A stretch of DNA of 64,000 nt, taken from Acinetobacter lanii (GTDB taxonomy: Bacteria > Pseudomonadota > Gammaproteobacteria > Pseudomonadales > Moraxellaceae). How positions within the stretch are numbered: position 1 is the first letter of the stretch; the number at the start of each line of letters is the position of its first letter. The stretch covers positions 2,790,001 through 2,854,000 of the forward strand of contig NZ_CP049916.1 of NCBI RefSeq assembly GCF_011578285.1. Reading direction: 5' to 3'. Shown piece by piece: positions 1-8,794 of the stretch. Both the position numbers and the translations under genes were made by a program. The notes beneath the pieces were generated by a model, which was not told the DNA's origin, made no database searches, and saw only the letters and a program-made list of their open reading frames with translations.

Positions 1-1202
1 GTCGGTAATAGCGCCGCATTTTCAGCAACCGTGATTGGACCAAACTCACCGCCTGCAAGCTCAGCAATCAACTGAGATGCACGGTGCATCGCGATCATTG
101 GTAATTCGAAATCGACACCACGCTCATAACGTTGCGAAGCATCAGTATGCAAACCAAATTTACGTGCACGACCTGCAATTGCAAGCGGTGCAAAGAATGC
201 AGACTCAAGGAAGATTTCAGTCGTTGCATCGGTCACAGATGAAGATAAACCGCCCATGATCCCTGCAATCGCCAATGCTTTCACATCATCTGCAATCACC
301 ATTACATCTTCAGATAATTCAACTTCTTGTTCATTCAACAACGTCAGTTTTTCAGCAGCCGTTGCTTGACGCACATGTACTGAACCTTCAACTTTACCAC
401 CATCAAATGCATGTAAAGGTTGACCGAGTTCCATTAATACGTAGTTGGTGATGTCGACCAAAATACTATGCTGACGAATCCCTGAACGTGCCAAAGCGCG
501 TTCCATCCACTCAGGTGTCGCTGCTTTGGTATTTACATTTTTAATCACACGACCTAAGTAACGTGGGCAACCCTCAGTTTCCACCACGACCTTTTTCTCA
601 TCAGAGATCGTTGCCGTCACTTCTTTGATTTCAGGTGCAACCACAGGCAATTGGTTAATTACCCCAATTTCACGTGCAATCCCACGAATACTAAAACAGT
701 CACCACGGTTCGGCGTGATGCTGATGTCAATCACGTTGTCATCTAGGTTTAAATATTCACGGATATTCTGACCTACAGGTGCATCGCTTGGTAACTCCAA
801 TAGACCATCGATTTTATCTTCAAGGTCAATTTCAGAAGCACCACACAGCATGCCTTGTGATTCAACACCACGAAGTTTGCCTTTTTTGATTTTGAAATCA
901 CCTGGTAATACAGCACCAATGGTTGCTACTGGGGCTTTCATACCTGCACGTACATTTGGCGCACCACAGACAATTTGTAAAGGCTCAGCTGTACCGATAT
1001 TCACAGTCGTTACGCGTAGACGGTCTGCATCAGGATGTTGTTCTACGGTGAGGACTTCTCCAACAACCACACCGGTGAATGGTTTCGCCGCAGGTGCAAG
1101 TTCGTCAACTTCAAGACCCAACATCGTCAATTGGTCTGACAAAGTATCACTATCGATAGCAGGGTTCACCCACGTGCGTAGCCAATTTTCGCTAATTTTC
1201 AT
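1..1202 (-). CDS. pheT: Phenylalanyl-tRNA synthetase beta subunit (5' part, runs off the window)
   Basis: The reverse strand encodes about 400 codons of PheT, roughly the N-terminal half of a protein of about 790 residues. It starts MKISENWLRTWVNP, followed by the tRNA-binding/EMAP-like domain (GVVVGEVLTVEQHPDADRL, IVCGAPNVRAGMKAPVA, GVESQGMLCGASEI). The 3' end lies beyond base 1. PheT pairs with PheS as an alpha2-beta2 enzyme that charges tRNA-Phe and edits mis-charged tyrosine; the B3/B4 editing region is at or near the window edge. The ATG at 1200-1202 has AGGAAA upstream. The 171-nt gap from pheS is unusually long and holds repeats. Confidence 0.97.
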   Translation of the reverse strand, partial: MKISENWLRTWVNPAIDSDTLSDQLTMLGLEVDELAPAAKPFTGVVVGEVLTVEQHPDADRLRVTTVNIGTAEPLQIVCGAPNVRAGMKAPVATIGAVLPGDFKIKKGKLRGVESQGMLCGASEIDLEDKIDGLLELPSDAPVGQNIREYLNLDDNVIDISITPNRGDCFSIRGIAREIGVINQLPVVAPEIKEVTATISDEKKVVVETEGCPRYLGRVIKNVNTKAATPEWMERALARSGIRQHSILVDITNYVLMELGQPLHAFDGGKVEGSVHVRQATAAEKLTLLNEQEVELSEDVMVIADDVKALAIAGIMGGLSSSVTDATTEIFLESAFFAPLAIAGRARKFGLHTDASQRYERGVDFELPMIAMHRASQLIAELAGGEFGPITVAENAALLP

Positions 1203-1373
1203 ACATTCATTTCCTGAATCTCCCCTAGCTGTGCATTTCAACAGTTCCGCCCATTCTTGCGTGAGTTTTAAAAGCAGTGCTTTAAAACCCACTCAGGGGG
1301 ATTTAGGGGGATTTTAAAATCCAAAAATAATCTATTTTCCTCTTAACCCATTTCAGGGAGAGGTTTAAAAGTC
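1203..1373. repeat. Repeat-bearing spacer between pheS and pheT
   Basis: This 171-nt gap in an otherwise tight gene pair holds several short repeats. There is a 10-bp perfect tandem repeat AGGGGGATTT at 1295-1304 and 1305-1314. An inverted repeat at 1265-1288 pairs GTTTTAAAAGC with GCTTTAAAAC. The palindrome ATTTTAAAAT is at 1311-1320, and a CCTCT...AGAGG hairpin with a bulge is at 1339-1363. It resembles the G/C-tract palindromic intergenic elements scattered in Acinetobacter genomes, but I cannot confirm copies elsewhere from this window. Confidence 0.45.
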
Positions 1374-2396
<1,023 letters not shown>

Positions 2397-2398
2397 TT

Positions 2399-2407
2399 AT
2401 TCTAACA
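2399..2407 (-). promoter_or_regulatory. Candidate extended -10 promoter for pheST
   Basis: Read on the minus strand, TGTTAGAAT is an extended -10 (TG-N-TAGAAT) about 45 nt upstream of the pheS start codon. No good -35 is seen at the usual spacing, which is tolerable for extended -10 promoters. No Phe-rich leader peptide or attenuator like E. coli pheM is visible in the leader. Confidence 0.4.
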
Positions 2408-2534
2408 GTTTTTATGCAGTTGGATGAAGCTTCCGCGACAGTAAATCGACAAGAAAATGTGTTTGTAAATTTGATTGGTATTTTGAATTATAAAAAGGAT
2501 AAGATAATGTGACTGTCACACTAAAAGAGAAGCT

Positions 2535-3581
2535 ATGGCACTCGACCCGATTTGGAAACAACAGCTCACGCTCGTCACCTATGGTAATGAATTTTTAAGT
2601 CAAGATTTAAGCTTTAACGCATGGCTTAAACATTCGATTTTTAATCAACATTATTTTGCATTTCGTGATTTAAATTCACAGCATTTGTTGGCGCAACATT
2701 TCCAAGTGTGGCTTGAAGGCTTAAAAAAACAAGGTGTCAGCCGAATTAGTCTACATAATTCAAGCCTGTTGCTGGATGAAAAGAATCCCAACCCGAATGT
2801 AGAATTGCTTCCTTATGCGCATTTTATCGTGAGTCATTTGGGTCATCATAAAACTGCATGGATTTTTGGTAAAGAATTGGCGGAGTGGTATACCGCTGAC
2901 AATGATTATGAAGTGCCTACTGCTCAAAAAATTAGTACGCGCATTGAAACGTTGTGGCGCTACGAGCTAAATACCAGCCATGCCAAACGGGTCGACGCTG
3001 ACTTACAACAGCCGAATTGGGAAGACATACAGGTCTATACTGACAATGAATTGTTTGATCAAAAAATTGCACAAGGTTTAGTCCCTGCTGTGGCGTTGGG
3101 TGAGTCGTATTATGGTTATAGAACATCGAAAATGGATGAGAATCCAATTCAAAACAGCCTCGATTTACCGCTTTTGCCCAACGACTATAATGCAGCTTAT
3201 GCTCATGAAACCTTAATTCGCCTTGAAGCCCTAGATCAGGCTTTAGAGAAAAAACTTAAAGCTCCTGTCAATGAATTGGGCGAAGCGCTGTCTTCAGAAG
3301 AAATTCTCAATATTCGTCACTTCAAGCAAAAGCTTGAAGATTTAACGGCGAAGTTTGTGACCAAAGTGGCGAACCACTATAAAACTGCACGTGTGCGGCC
3401 TGCACAAGTCAGTTCACCGCTAGATGAACCTGCATCACCCCAATCCAAGCAAAAACGTTTCTTTAATGATTTGGAACCTAAAAATAGAGCCGTAGCCACC
3501 AAGTCAGGCAAATCAAGCGTGTTTACTTTGATTTTAATCACAGCAGCCATTTGTATTTGTGCGTATTATTTCGGCTTATGA
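2535..3581 (+). CDS. Unknown protein with a C-terminal membrane anchor
   Basis: This 348-residue protein has no family I recognise. It is mostly polar and aromatic-rich (FAFRDLNSQHLLAQHFQVWL). A helical, probably coiled-coil stretch spans about residues 225-285, followed by a proline/lysine-rich linker. The last 20 residues are a single hydrophobic segment (VFTLILITAAICICAYYFGL), typical of a C-tail-anchored inner-membrane protein with a cytoplasmic body. SD-like AGAGAAG precedes the ATG. A perfect dyad GTGACTGTCAC (2509-2519) sits just after an AT-rich -10-like region and could be an operator. The 3' end overlaps the convergent P-loop gene by 16 nt. It lies between rplT and pheST, where E. 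coli has nothing. Confidence 0.75.
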   Translation: MALDPIWKQQLTLVTYGNEFLSQDLSFNAWLKHSIFNQHYFAFRDLNSQHLLAQHFQVWLEGLKKQGVSRISLHNSSLLLDEKNPNPNVELLPYAHFIVSHLGHHKTAWIFGKELAEWYTADNDYEVPTAQKISTRIETLWRYELNTSHAKRVDADLQQPNWEDIQVYTDNELFDQKIAQGLVPAVALGESYYGYRTSKMDENPIQNSLDLPLLPNDYNAAYAHETLIRLEALDQALEKKLKAPVNELGEALSSEEILNIRHFKQKLEDLTAKFVTKVANHYKTARVRPAQVSSPLDEPASPQSKQKRFFNDLEPKNRAVATKSGKSSVFTLILITAAICICAYYFGL

Positions 3582-4108
3582 TATTTCTCTAGAAAATGAT
3601 GAATATCATTTACCGATCTTAATCGAATCCAATGAATGTGCGACCATTCATTGGATTGCATCATTTCTAGATATTGTTTTCGATTTTTTCGATGCGTCTT
3701 CATCATCCACAAAATAATAGATTCGCGGCTGAATAACTTTTTAAAGGTCTCTTGATTATTCGAACTGTTCCATAATTTTTGTTTTGATACCGCTCTGTAT
3801 ATTGCTCTTTTTACAGCACGATACACATTTACATGAAAAGGCAAATCCAACCAAATAATTGTATCAATGTCTTTCCACTTAATGTGTTTGGTTCGGGTGT
3901 AATTGCCATCAATGACATATCCATCTGATGCTTGATCGATTTTCTGCTGTAATTTTTTAAAAAATGCCTGATCAGACGACTCTTGCCAATCATCTAACCA
4001 AAACAAATCATCCAATTCGATATAACTTAAATTCAGCTGCTGTGCTAATGCTTTGGAAAACGTACTTTTACCTGAAGCAGATGTGCCTACCACATTGATT
4101 CTTTTCAC
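3566..4108 (-). CDS. P-loop nucleoside/adenylate kinase-like protein
   Basis: The 180 residues contain a Walker A motif GTSASGKST at residues 8-16, followed by YIELDDLFW and VIDGNYTRT. The latter is typical of the small adenylate-kinase-like ATPases often annotated as topology-modulation or FlaR-like proteins. TIIWLDLPFHVNVYRAVKR corresponds to the Walker B region and the arginine-rich lid. The substrate is unknown; the fold suggests phosphoryl transfer to a small molecule. It lies 50 nt downstream of the ParB-like gene on the same strand, so the two may be co-transcribed. Its end overlaps the convergent gene that ends at 3581. Confidence 0.8.
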   Translation of the reverse strand: MKRINVVGTSASGKSTFSKALAQQLNLSYIELDDLFWLDDWQESSDQAFFKKLQQKIDQASDGYVIDGNYTRTKHIKWKDIDTIIWLDLPFHVNVYRAVKRAIYRAVSKQKLWNSSNNQETFKKLFSRESIILWMMKTHRKNRKQYLEMMQSNEWSHIHWIRLRSVNDIHHFLEKYHKPK

Positions 4109-4158
4109 AGCAATTCCTTCACATTAATTTTATTTTATATTCAGCCAAATAAGTCTCT

Positions 4159-4533
4159 TTAATCATAAAATAAATCATCTTCATCAATATTGATAAAGTT
4201 CGGCTGTGGCATTTTTTCAAATTGCACAGCAGATATTAAACTTAAATTTTGCATGTGAGCTTTCGCAACTCGATGCATCCCATCCATCACTCTTCCTTCA
4301 GGACAGAGAATAATCGGGTAAGCTAAGTTAGCCTCTTGGATTAATTTAAAATGCTCAATCAATTCAAGGGTGTTGGGATACCGTTTCGGAAACCAATAGG
4401 GCTCATGGAGCTCTTTGATCTGATCGAGTGAGACTTCAATGACAGGTAAATGTCTACTTAAAGCAATAAGTTGATCAACATCCCAAATATAGGTGTCTTC
4501 ACCGACTTTTCTAAAATGATATTGCTTTCGCAT
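4159..4533 (-). CDS. Small ParB/sulfiredoxin-fold-like protein
   Basis: This 124-residue protein carries GRVMDGMHRVAKA. The D84-G-x-H87-R88 core resembles the DGxHR signature of the ParB/Srx nucleotide-binding fold. Upstream segments (WDVDQLIALSRHLPVIEVSLDQI, then ILCPEG) fit the small beta strands of that fold. It lacks the helix-turn-helix and dimer domains of chromosomal ParB, so it is not a partition protein. A stand-alone Srx-fold ATPase, kinase or nuclease is possible. It is followed at 50 nt by the P-loop kinase-like gene, and a strong terminator separates it from rplT upstream. The ParB-fold call rests on a short motif. Confidence 0.6.
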   Translation of the reverse strand: MRKQYHFRKVGEDTYIWDVDQLIALSRHLPVIEVSLDQIKELHEPYWFPKRYPNTLELIEHFKLIQEANLAYPIILCPEGRVMDGMHRVAKAHMQNLSLISAVQFEKMPQPNFINIDEDDLFYD

Positions 4534-4586
4534 CTACATATAACCTTTTATCCAAACTCATGAGCTTGCATCAGTTTAAATGAAAT

Positions 4587-4617
4587 AAAAAAAGACCGCT
4601 AAAAAGCGGTCTTTTTT
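4587..4617 (-). terminator. Rho-independent terminator of rpmI-rplT
   Basis: AGACCGCT-AAAA-AGCGGTCT with A and T tracts on both sides can terminate on either strand. It lies just past the rplT stop codon, so the operon ends here and pheST needs its own promoter. Confidence 0.9.
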
Positions 4618-4630
4618 AAGTCATAAAGAC

Positions 4631-4990
4631 TTATGCAGCTAATGCGCTTTTCGCTTTTTCAGCGATCGCAGCAAATGCAACTGCGTCATGCATAGCGATG
4701 TCTGCAAGTACGCGACGGTCGATAATCACTTGCGCTTTTTTCAAGCCAGCGATCATACGGCTGTACGACAAACCATTTAGACGAGCACCAGCGTTGATAC
4801 GTGCAATCCACAAAGCGCGGAATTGACGTTTCTTTTGACGACGGTCACGGTAAGCATATTGGCCAGCTTTGATTACAGCTTGGAACGCTACGCGATATAC
4901 GCGTGAACGAGCACCATAGTAACCTTTAGCACGGTCAAGAATTTTTTTATGACGACGATGCGCCTGTACACCACGTTTTACACGAGCCAT
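4631..4990 (-). CDS. rplT: 50S ribosomal protein L20
   Basis: At 119 residues it has the standard L20 length. The basic N-terminal extension ([35 protein letters not shown]) threads into 23S rRNA. The globular C-terminus ([31 protein letters not shown]) is the part that in E. coli represses its own operon. It is needed early in 50S assembly. The start lies 12 nt after the rpmI stop, so the two genes are co-transcribed, and the terminator follows directly. Confidence 0.98.
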   Translation of the reverse strand: MARVKRGVQAHRRHKKILDRAKGYYGARSRVYRVAFQAVIKAGQYAYRDRRQKKRQFRALWIARINAGARLNGLSYSRMIAGLKKAQVIIDRRVLADIAMHDAVAFAAIAEKAKSALAA

Positions 4991-5002
4991 TTATAAATCT
5001 CC

Positions 5003-5197
5003 TTAGATGTATGGGCACATACGGCGAACTGAAGCAACGTCACTTACGTGAACCATTACACAGCCGCGTAATTGACGGATACGCTTAGCAGATTTTTTGG
5101 TCAAAATGTGGCGTTTGAACGCTTGTTTACGCTTAAAACCGTTTGCAGTCGCTTTAAAGCGTTTAGCTGCACCACGGCGAGTTTTCATCTTAGGCAT
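5003..5197 (-). CDS. rpmI: 50S ribosomal protein L35
   Basis: The protein is 64 residues ([20 protein letters not shown]...), the normal L35 size and very basic. The reading frame stays open for another 47 codons upstream, but the true start is the ATG at 5195-5197, preceded by AAGAGGT. L35 is a small late-assembly protein of the large subunit, paired with L20. In E. coli infC would lie immediately upstream; here infC is about 4.3 kb away and rpmI has its own leader. Confidence 0.97.
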   Translation of the reverse strand: MPKMKTRRGAAKRFKATANGFKRKQAFKRHILTKKSAKRIRQLRGCVMVHVSDVASVRRMCPYI

Positions 5198-5290
5198 AAC
5201 AACCTCTTTTGAACACCTGTTCGGAACGTTTGCACCATTGCAAAAACGACCTGCAGGTAAGGGAGCGAATATTCTAAAGCATCTATGTTC
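5198..5290 (-). promoter_or_regulatory. rpmI leader with hairpins and a -10-like box
   Basis: On the minus strand a TAGAAT hexamer lies near 5271-5276. A TTTGCA/TGCAAA hairpin with a 4-nt loop is at 5229-5244, and a GAACA/TGTTC inverted repeat follows close to the Shine-Dalgarno. Because infC is distant, this leader must carry the promoter, and it is where an L20-binding autoregulatory element would lie by analogy with E. coli. I do not recognise a defined L20 motif. Confidence 0.35.
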
Positions 5291-5434
5291 AAAACAAAAG
5301 CAGATAAACCAAATTAACTGATTATTCTGACGAGTCATCTTTCTCTATTCTCAGCAATGTAAATACATTCTGATGCAAATCATTTCAACGATTCAGCAGT
5401 ATACTGCTGAACATCAAAACAACAGTGGACGTCT

Positions 5435-6691
5435 ATGAACCCTGCACAGGATGCATTTGCCGCTTTACGCTATCGCGACTTTTCCATCATTACCCTCAAT
5501 CAATTTTGTCTGACGCTTGCCATCCTTATTCAAGAAATTATTGTGGCTTACTCCCTCTATCAAATTACCAAAGACCCACTCACACTGGGGTTTATTGGTT
5601 TGGCAGAAGCGATTCCCTTTATTGGGTTATCGCTGTGGGGTGGTTATGTCGCTGACCGTTTTAACAAACAAACCATCATGAAAATCTGTTTGTTTTTTGC
5701 GATTCCCATGCCTCTCATTTTATATAGTCTGTTTCATTTTTATGGCTTAGGGCAGATTGGCGTCAGTACGTTGTCTTGGGGCATTTACGCCGTCATCTTT
5801 GGCTTAGGGACGATTCGAGGTTTTTACAATCCCTCTGCAACCTCTTTAAAACCTTTTCTGATTCCGCGTGAACTGTATGCCAATGGTGCCACTTGGACGA
5901 CTATCGGCTGGCAAAGTGGTGTGATCATTGGGCCGATGCTCGGTGGCTTTATGTTGGCTTTTCTAGGTCGTGAATACAGTCTACTGAGTGTGGCTGTCTT
6001 GGTGAGCGTTTGCTTTATTTTGGTCAACTTATTACAGAAACGTAGTTTCCCAAGCATTGAAACTGACAATATTTTAAAGAGTCTAGGTGAGGGATTCCGT
6101 TTTATTTGGAAAACCAAGATTGTGTTATGGGCCATTTCCCTCGATTTAGTTTCAGTGCTTTTTGGTGGCGTGATTGCCCTTCTGCCAATTTTTGCTGAAG
6201 ATATTTTAAAGGTTGGTCCCGAAGGACTCGGTTATTTACGTGCTGCACCTTCGATCGGTGCATTAATCACCATGATCGCACTTACCAAATTTCCACCGAC
6301 GCAAAAGGCTTGGCGCAATATGCTATTGGCAGTCGCAGGCTTTGGTCTATTCACCCTGCTGTTTGCCTCTTCCAATATCATGTGGTTGTCACTATTTGCT
6401 TTGGCGATGACGGGCGCTTGTGACAGTATTTCGGTGGTGGTGCGGCAAACGATTTTACAGATTTACCCCCCTGAACAGATGCGAGGGCGTGTGGCTGCTG
6501 TGAATGGGATGTTTGTATCATCCAGCAATGAACTGGGCGCTTTTGAATCCGGACTCGCAGCTAAATATATGGGTCCGATTATGGCTACCGTGTTTGGTGG
6601 CTGTATGACCATGGCGGTAGTTGCCATCAGTTGGATCAAAACCCATGATTTATTTAGCGTAGATATTCGTGATGGATCAAAATCCGACTAA
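5435..6691 (+). CDS. MFS efflux transporter (EntS-like MFS_3 family)
   Basis: This 418-residue protein has 10-12 predicted membrane segments. The cytoplasmic loop motif GGYVADRFNKQTIMK after helix 2 is the MFS signature. The layout of a single ~420-residue protein with YNPSATSLKPFLIPRELYANGATW and RAAPSIGALITMIAL in the second half resembles the enterobactin-exporter-like MFS_3 group. It probably pumps a small metabolite or drug outward by proton antiport; the substrate cannot be deduced. It is divergent from rpmI and forms the first gene of the accessory block that separates rpmI from infC. Confidence 0.85.
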   Translation: MNPAQDAFAALRYRDFSIITLNQFCLTLAILIQEIIVAYSLYQITKDPLTLGFIGLAEAIPFIGLSLWGGYVADRFNKQTIMKICLFFAIPMPLILYSLFHFYGLGQIGVSTLSWGIYAVIFGLGTIRGFYNPSATSLKPFLIPRELYANGATWTTIGWQSGVIIGPMLGGFMLAFLGREYSLLSVAVLVSVCFILVNLLQKRSFPSIETDNILKSLGEGFRFIWKTKIVLWAISLDLVSVLFGGVIALLPIFAEDILKVGPEGLGYLRAAPSIGALITMIALTKFPPTQKAWRNMLLAVAGFGLFTLLFASSNIMWLSLFALAMTGACDSISVVVRQTILQIYPPEQMRGRVAAVNGMFVSSSNELGAFESGLAAKYMGPIMATVFGGCMTMAVVAISWIKTHDLFSVDIRDGSKSD

Positions 6692-6782
6692 TCTGTTATT
6701 TGCGAGTGGAGCAAATTCCGTCATACTCGCAGCAAAATCAAATTGATTTATTTTTTGCCGTATCAAACTCAAGAATAAAACT

Positions 6783-7526
6783 ATGAAACCAATATTCTGC
6801 TTATCTTTATTGCTCTGTTTTGCAAGCACTGCAACGCACAGTAAAGTGAATAGCAAAGACAACGCCGCACAGCAACTTGCAGTACAACGTTCAACTGCTG
6901 AAGCTGCGCATTTGACCACCCGTATTCAATGGCTCAAATTTCCACAGCTGAAATATTCAGATGCAGATTTGAATGGGCTGGATCGTTTTGCCATTGTGCG
7001 TGTGAAGGCAGATGAATCGGGTAAAGTCATCAGTGCGACCGTAAAAGAAAGTACTGGTTTAAAAAGCCTCGATGACAGATTGGTGCAAGCGGTGTTAAAA
7101 GCCAAGACCAAGCCTGCACAGAAAAATGGCAATGCGGTTGCCATGGTGGGTTATCAGTCGTTCACCTTCAATTTAACAAAAGACCCAGCGGATCGTTGCC
7201 AGTTTAAATTTGACTCCAAAAACTGGATCAAACAACAGGCACAGCAAAAGACACCATTTAGCTATCAAACTCAGCCTGAACTCGACATCAGTAGTGAAGA
7301 CTTAAATGGTTATGATCGTCGCGTCAAATTCAGCTTTAAAGCGGATAAACATGGCAATGTTAAAAAGGCCAAAATCAGCAAAGGTTCAGGACGCTATGAA
7401 CTCGATCAACAGGTCTTAGAGGCCGTGCAAAATGCCAAAGTCGACGTGCCACGCAAATACTGGATCTATAAAAAATCTCATTTAAAAGATGAGATTCAAT
7501 TTAAGCTAGATGAGTGTAAGCAATAA
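6783..7526 (+). CDS. Periplasmic protein with two TonB-C-like repeats
   Basis: A signal peptide (about residues 1-20, MKPIFCLSLLLCFASTATHS) precedes two similar modules, about 45-130 and 165-245. Each contains LNGLDRFAIVRVKADESGKV or LNGYDRRVKFSFKADKHGNV, then LDDRLVQAVLKAK or LDQQVLEAVQNAK. This beta-beta-alpha layout with a conserved D-G-x-V is that of the TonB C-terminal (energy-transducer) fold. There is no N-terminal transmembrane anchor and no proline-rich span, so it cannot act as a classical TonB. A periplasmic binding or scaffolding role is more likely. A terminator follows. Confidence 0.7.
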   Translation: MKPIFCLSLLLCFASTATHSKVNSKDNAAQQLAVQRSTAEAAHLTTRIQWLKFPQLKYSDADLNGLDRFAIVRVKADESGKVISATVKESTGLKSLDDRLVQAVLKAKTKPAQKNGNAVAMVGYQSFTFNLTKDPADRCQFKFDSKNWIKQQAQQKTPFSYQTQPELDISSEDLNGYDRRVKFSFKADKHGNVKKAKISKGSGRYELDQQVLEAVQNAKVDVPRKYWIYKKSHLKDEIQFKLDECKQ

Positions 7527-7539
7527 ACTGGATAGATCC

Positions 7540-7570
7540 AAAAAAAAAGAGGCGTTAGGCCTCTTTTTTT
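7540..7570 (+). terminator. Bidirectional terminator
   Basis: AGAGGC-GTTA-GCCTCT flanked by A9 and T9 tracts. It serves the TonB-like gene and the convergent small membrane-protein gene. Confidence 0.9.
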
Positions 7571-7589
7571 TATGCTGAAATGTGAATAC

Positions 7590-7874
7590 CTAGAGTCCGA
7601 ATTTCTTTTTGGTTTTCTTATATTCTGAAATTGACCATACCATCGCGAGTGCCATCAGTGCATAACGCGTCAAAGAATAACGCATCGTAAGCGGTTCAAC
7701 CGCTTGAGCAATAGCTTGATGGTTTTGCCCAGTCATGCTTTCCACCAACACTTGAACATGAACAGCTTCACCAACCAACAACAGTAAACATGCCACCAAA
7801 CCCACAATAATGCTCGCATAAATTTTGGCATTATGTTCGATCACTTTGGCGAAATTTAAGATAAAAGCTTTCAT
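7590..7874 (-). CDS. Small two-helix membrane protein
   Basis: A 94-residue protein of unknown function starting MKAFILNFAKVIEHN at the ATG 7872-7874; an upstream extension to 7907 lacks a ribosome site and crosses a terminator. One transmembrane helix spans about 18-40 (IYASIIVGLVACLLLLVGEAV) and another about 72-86 (YALMALAMVWSI). A basic tail (YKKTKKKFGL) suggests an inner-membrane protein with a cytoplasmic C-terminus. It lies downstream of the GST gene but is separated from it by a terminator. Confidence 0.65.
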   Translation of the reverse strand: MKAFILNFAKVIEHNAKIYASIIVGLVACLLLLVGEAVHVQVLVESMTGQNHQAIAQAVEPLTMRYSLTRYALMALAMVWSISEYKKTKKKFGL

Positions 7875-7895
7875 GATGAATCCACTCATAGGCAA

Positions 7896-7922
7896 TAAAA
7901 AAACCACCCATCAGGTGGTTTC
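7896..7922 (-). terminator. Terminator of the GST gene
   Basis: On the minus strand AACCACC-TGATG-GGTGGTT is followed by seven Ts, about 65 nt past the GST stop codon. Confidence 0.85.
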
Positions 7923-7984
7923 ACTGTGTTGCGCTATTTTATCACATTCACACTGTGCTTTCAGAGCAGATGCCATTACTCGGT

Positions 7985-8605
7985 TTATTTCAACTGAATC
8001 AAAAGTGCCTTTTGTACAGCAGGACGTGCAGTTAAACGCTCTATATAATCTTTCACCTGTGGGTAATCCTCTAAAGCAATACTTTGCCACTCATGGCGCA
8101 ATAACCACGGTAAAATCGCCATATCCGCAATCGAATATTCACCTGCCACATACTTCTGTCCAATCAGGTGTTTATTCAGCACACCATACAATCGCTTGGT
8201 CTCATTGATATAACGCTCAGCTGCATAGGCAATTCGTTCAGGCGCGAATTGATTAAAATGATGGTTTTGACCGAGCATTGGCCCAAGCCCACCCATTTGC
8301 CACATCAACCACTGCTCAACCTCCACCCGCGCCAATTCGTCGCTTGGGTAAAATAATCCGGTTTTACGCCCCAAATATTGCAAGATTGCACCGGACTCAA
8401 ACACCGAAATCGGCTCACCGTTTGGACCATCCTGATCCACAATGGCAGGGATTTTATTATTGGGAGAAATCTTTAAAAAATCAGCTTGGAACTGATCATC
8501 TTGCAAAATATTAATAGGGAAAATTTGGTAATCTAAGCCCATTTCTTCAAGTGCAATGGTAATTTTATGACCATTGGGCGTTCCCCAATAATATAAGTCA
8601 ATCAT
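7985..8605 (-). CDS. Nu-class glutathione S-transferase / disulfide-bond oxidoreductase (YfcG-like)
   Basis: The protein is 206 residues from the ATG at 8603-8605 (MIDLYYWGTPNGHKITIALEE). An upstream extension to 8719 adds a non-homologous N-terminus. The TPNGHK motif and ISPNNKIPAIVD (glutathione-binding cis-proline) match YfcG-type Nu-class GSTs, which reduce disulfides with glutathione rather than conjugating electrophiles. ESGAILQYLGRKTG completes the thioredoxin-fold half, and the all-alpha C-terminal domain follows (KYVAGEYSIADMAILPWL). It is likely a cytosolic thiol-redox enzyme. It is divergent from the stress gene hsp20, and a terminator follows it. Confidence 0.88.
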   Translation of the reverse strand: MIDLYYWGTPNGHKITIALEEMGLDYQIFPINILQDDQFQADFLKISPNNKIPAIVDQDGPNGEPISVFESGAILQYLGRKTGLFYPSDELARVEVEQWLMWQMGGLGPMLGQNHHFNQFAPERIAYAAERYINETKRLYGVLNKHLIGQKYVAGEYSIADMAILPWLLRHEWQSIALEDYPQVKDYIERLTARPAVQKALLIQLK

Positions 8606-8759
8606 ATTGAATCCTGATTTGTTGTAAGCGTCGTTGTTGGATTTTGCAACATTTATAGCATGTTTAATGTGGTGAATGGATATAAGAATTGCGTATAAGC
8701 ACTGAAACTTAATCCCCAAGCATCCCCCAAAAAAAATTAAAAAAAGTTTAAAAAATATT

Positions 8760-8787
8760 CTTGAAAAATTTTGAGCTATCCCGATAT
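8760..8787 (+). promoter_or_regulatory. Sigma-32 heat-shock promoter of hsp20
   Basis: CTTGAA (8760-8765), a 14-nt spacer, then CCCGATAT (8780-8787). This is close to the RpoH consensus CTTGAAA-N(11-16)-CCCCATNT. The predicted transcript start near 8795 gives a leader of about 100 nt before the hsp20 start. Confidence 0.8.
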
Positions 8788-8794
8788 TAGAATC

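Noticed and set aside
850..1317. A 155-codon plus-strand frame antisense to pheT
   Set aside because: It is the complement of a strongly conserved gene and includes the pheS-pheT spacer; the translation is low in structure and has no ribosome site.
4159..4533. Calling the DGxHR protein a chromosome partition ParB
   Set aside because: No HTH, no dimer domain, no parA neighbour and no parS-like site; only the short fold motif is shared.
5003..5338. A longer frame covering rpmI with an extra 47 N-terminal residues
   Set aside because: The canonical 64-residue L35 starts at ATG 5195-5197 with AAGAGGT; the upstream part is leader DNA and matches no protein.
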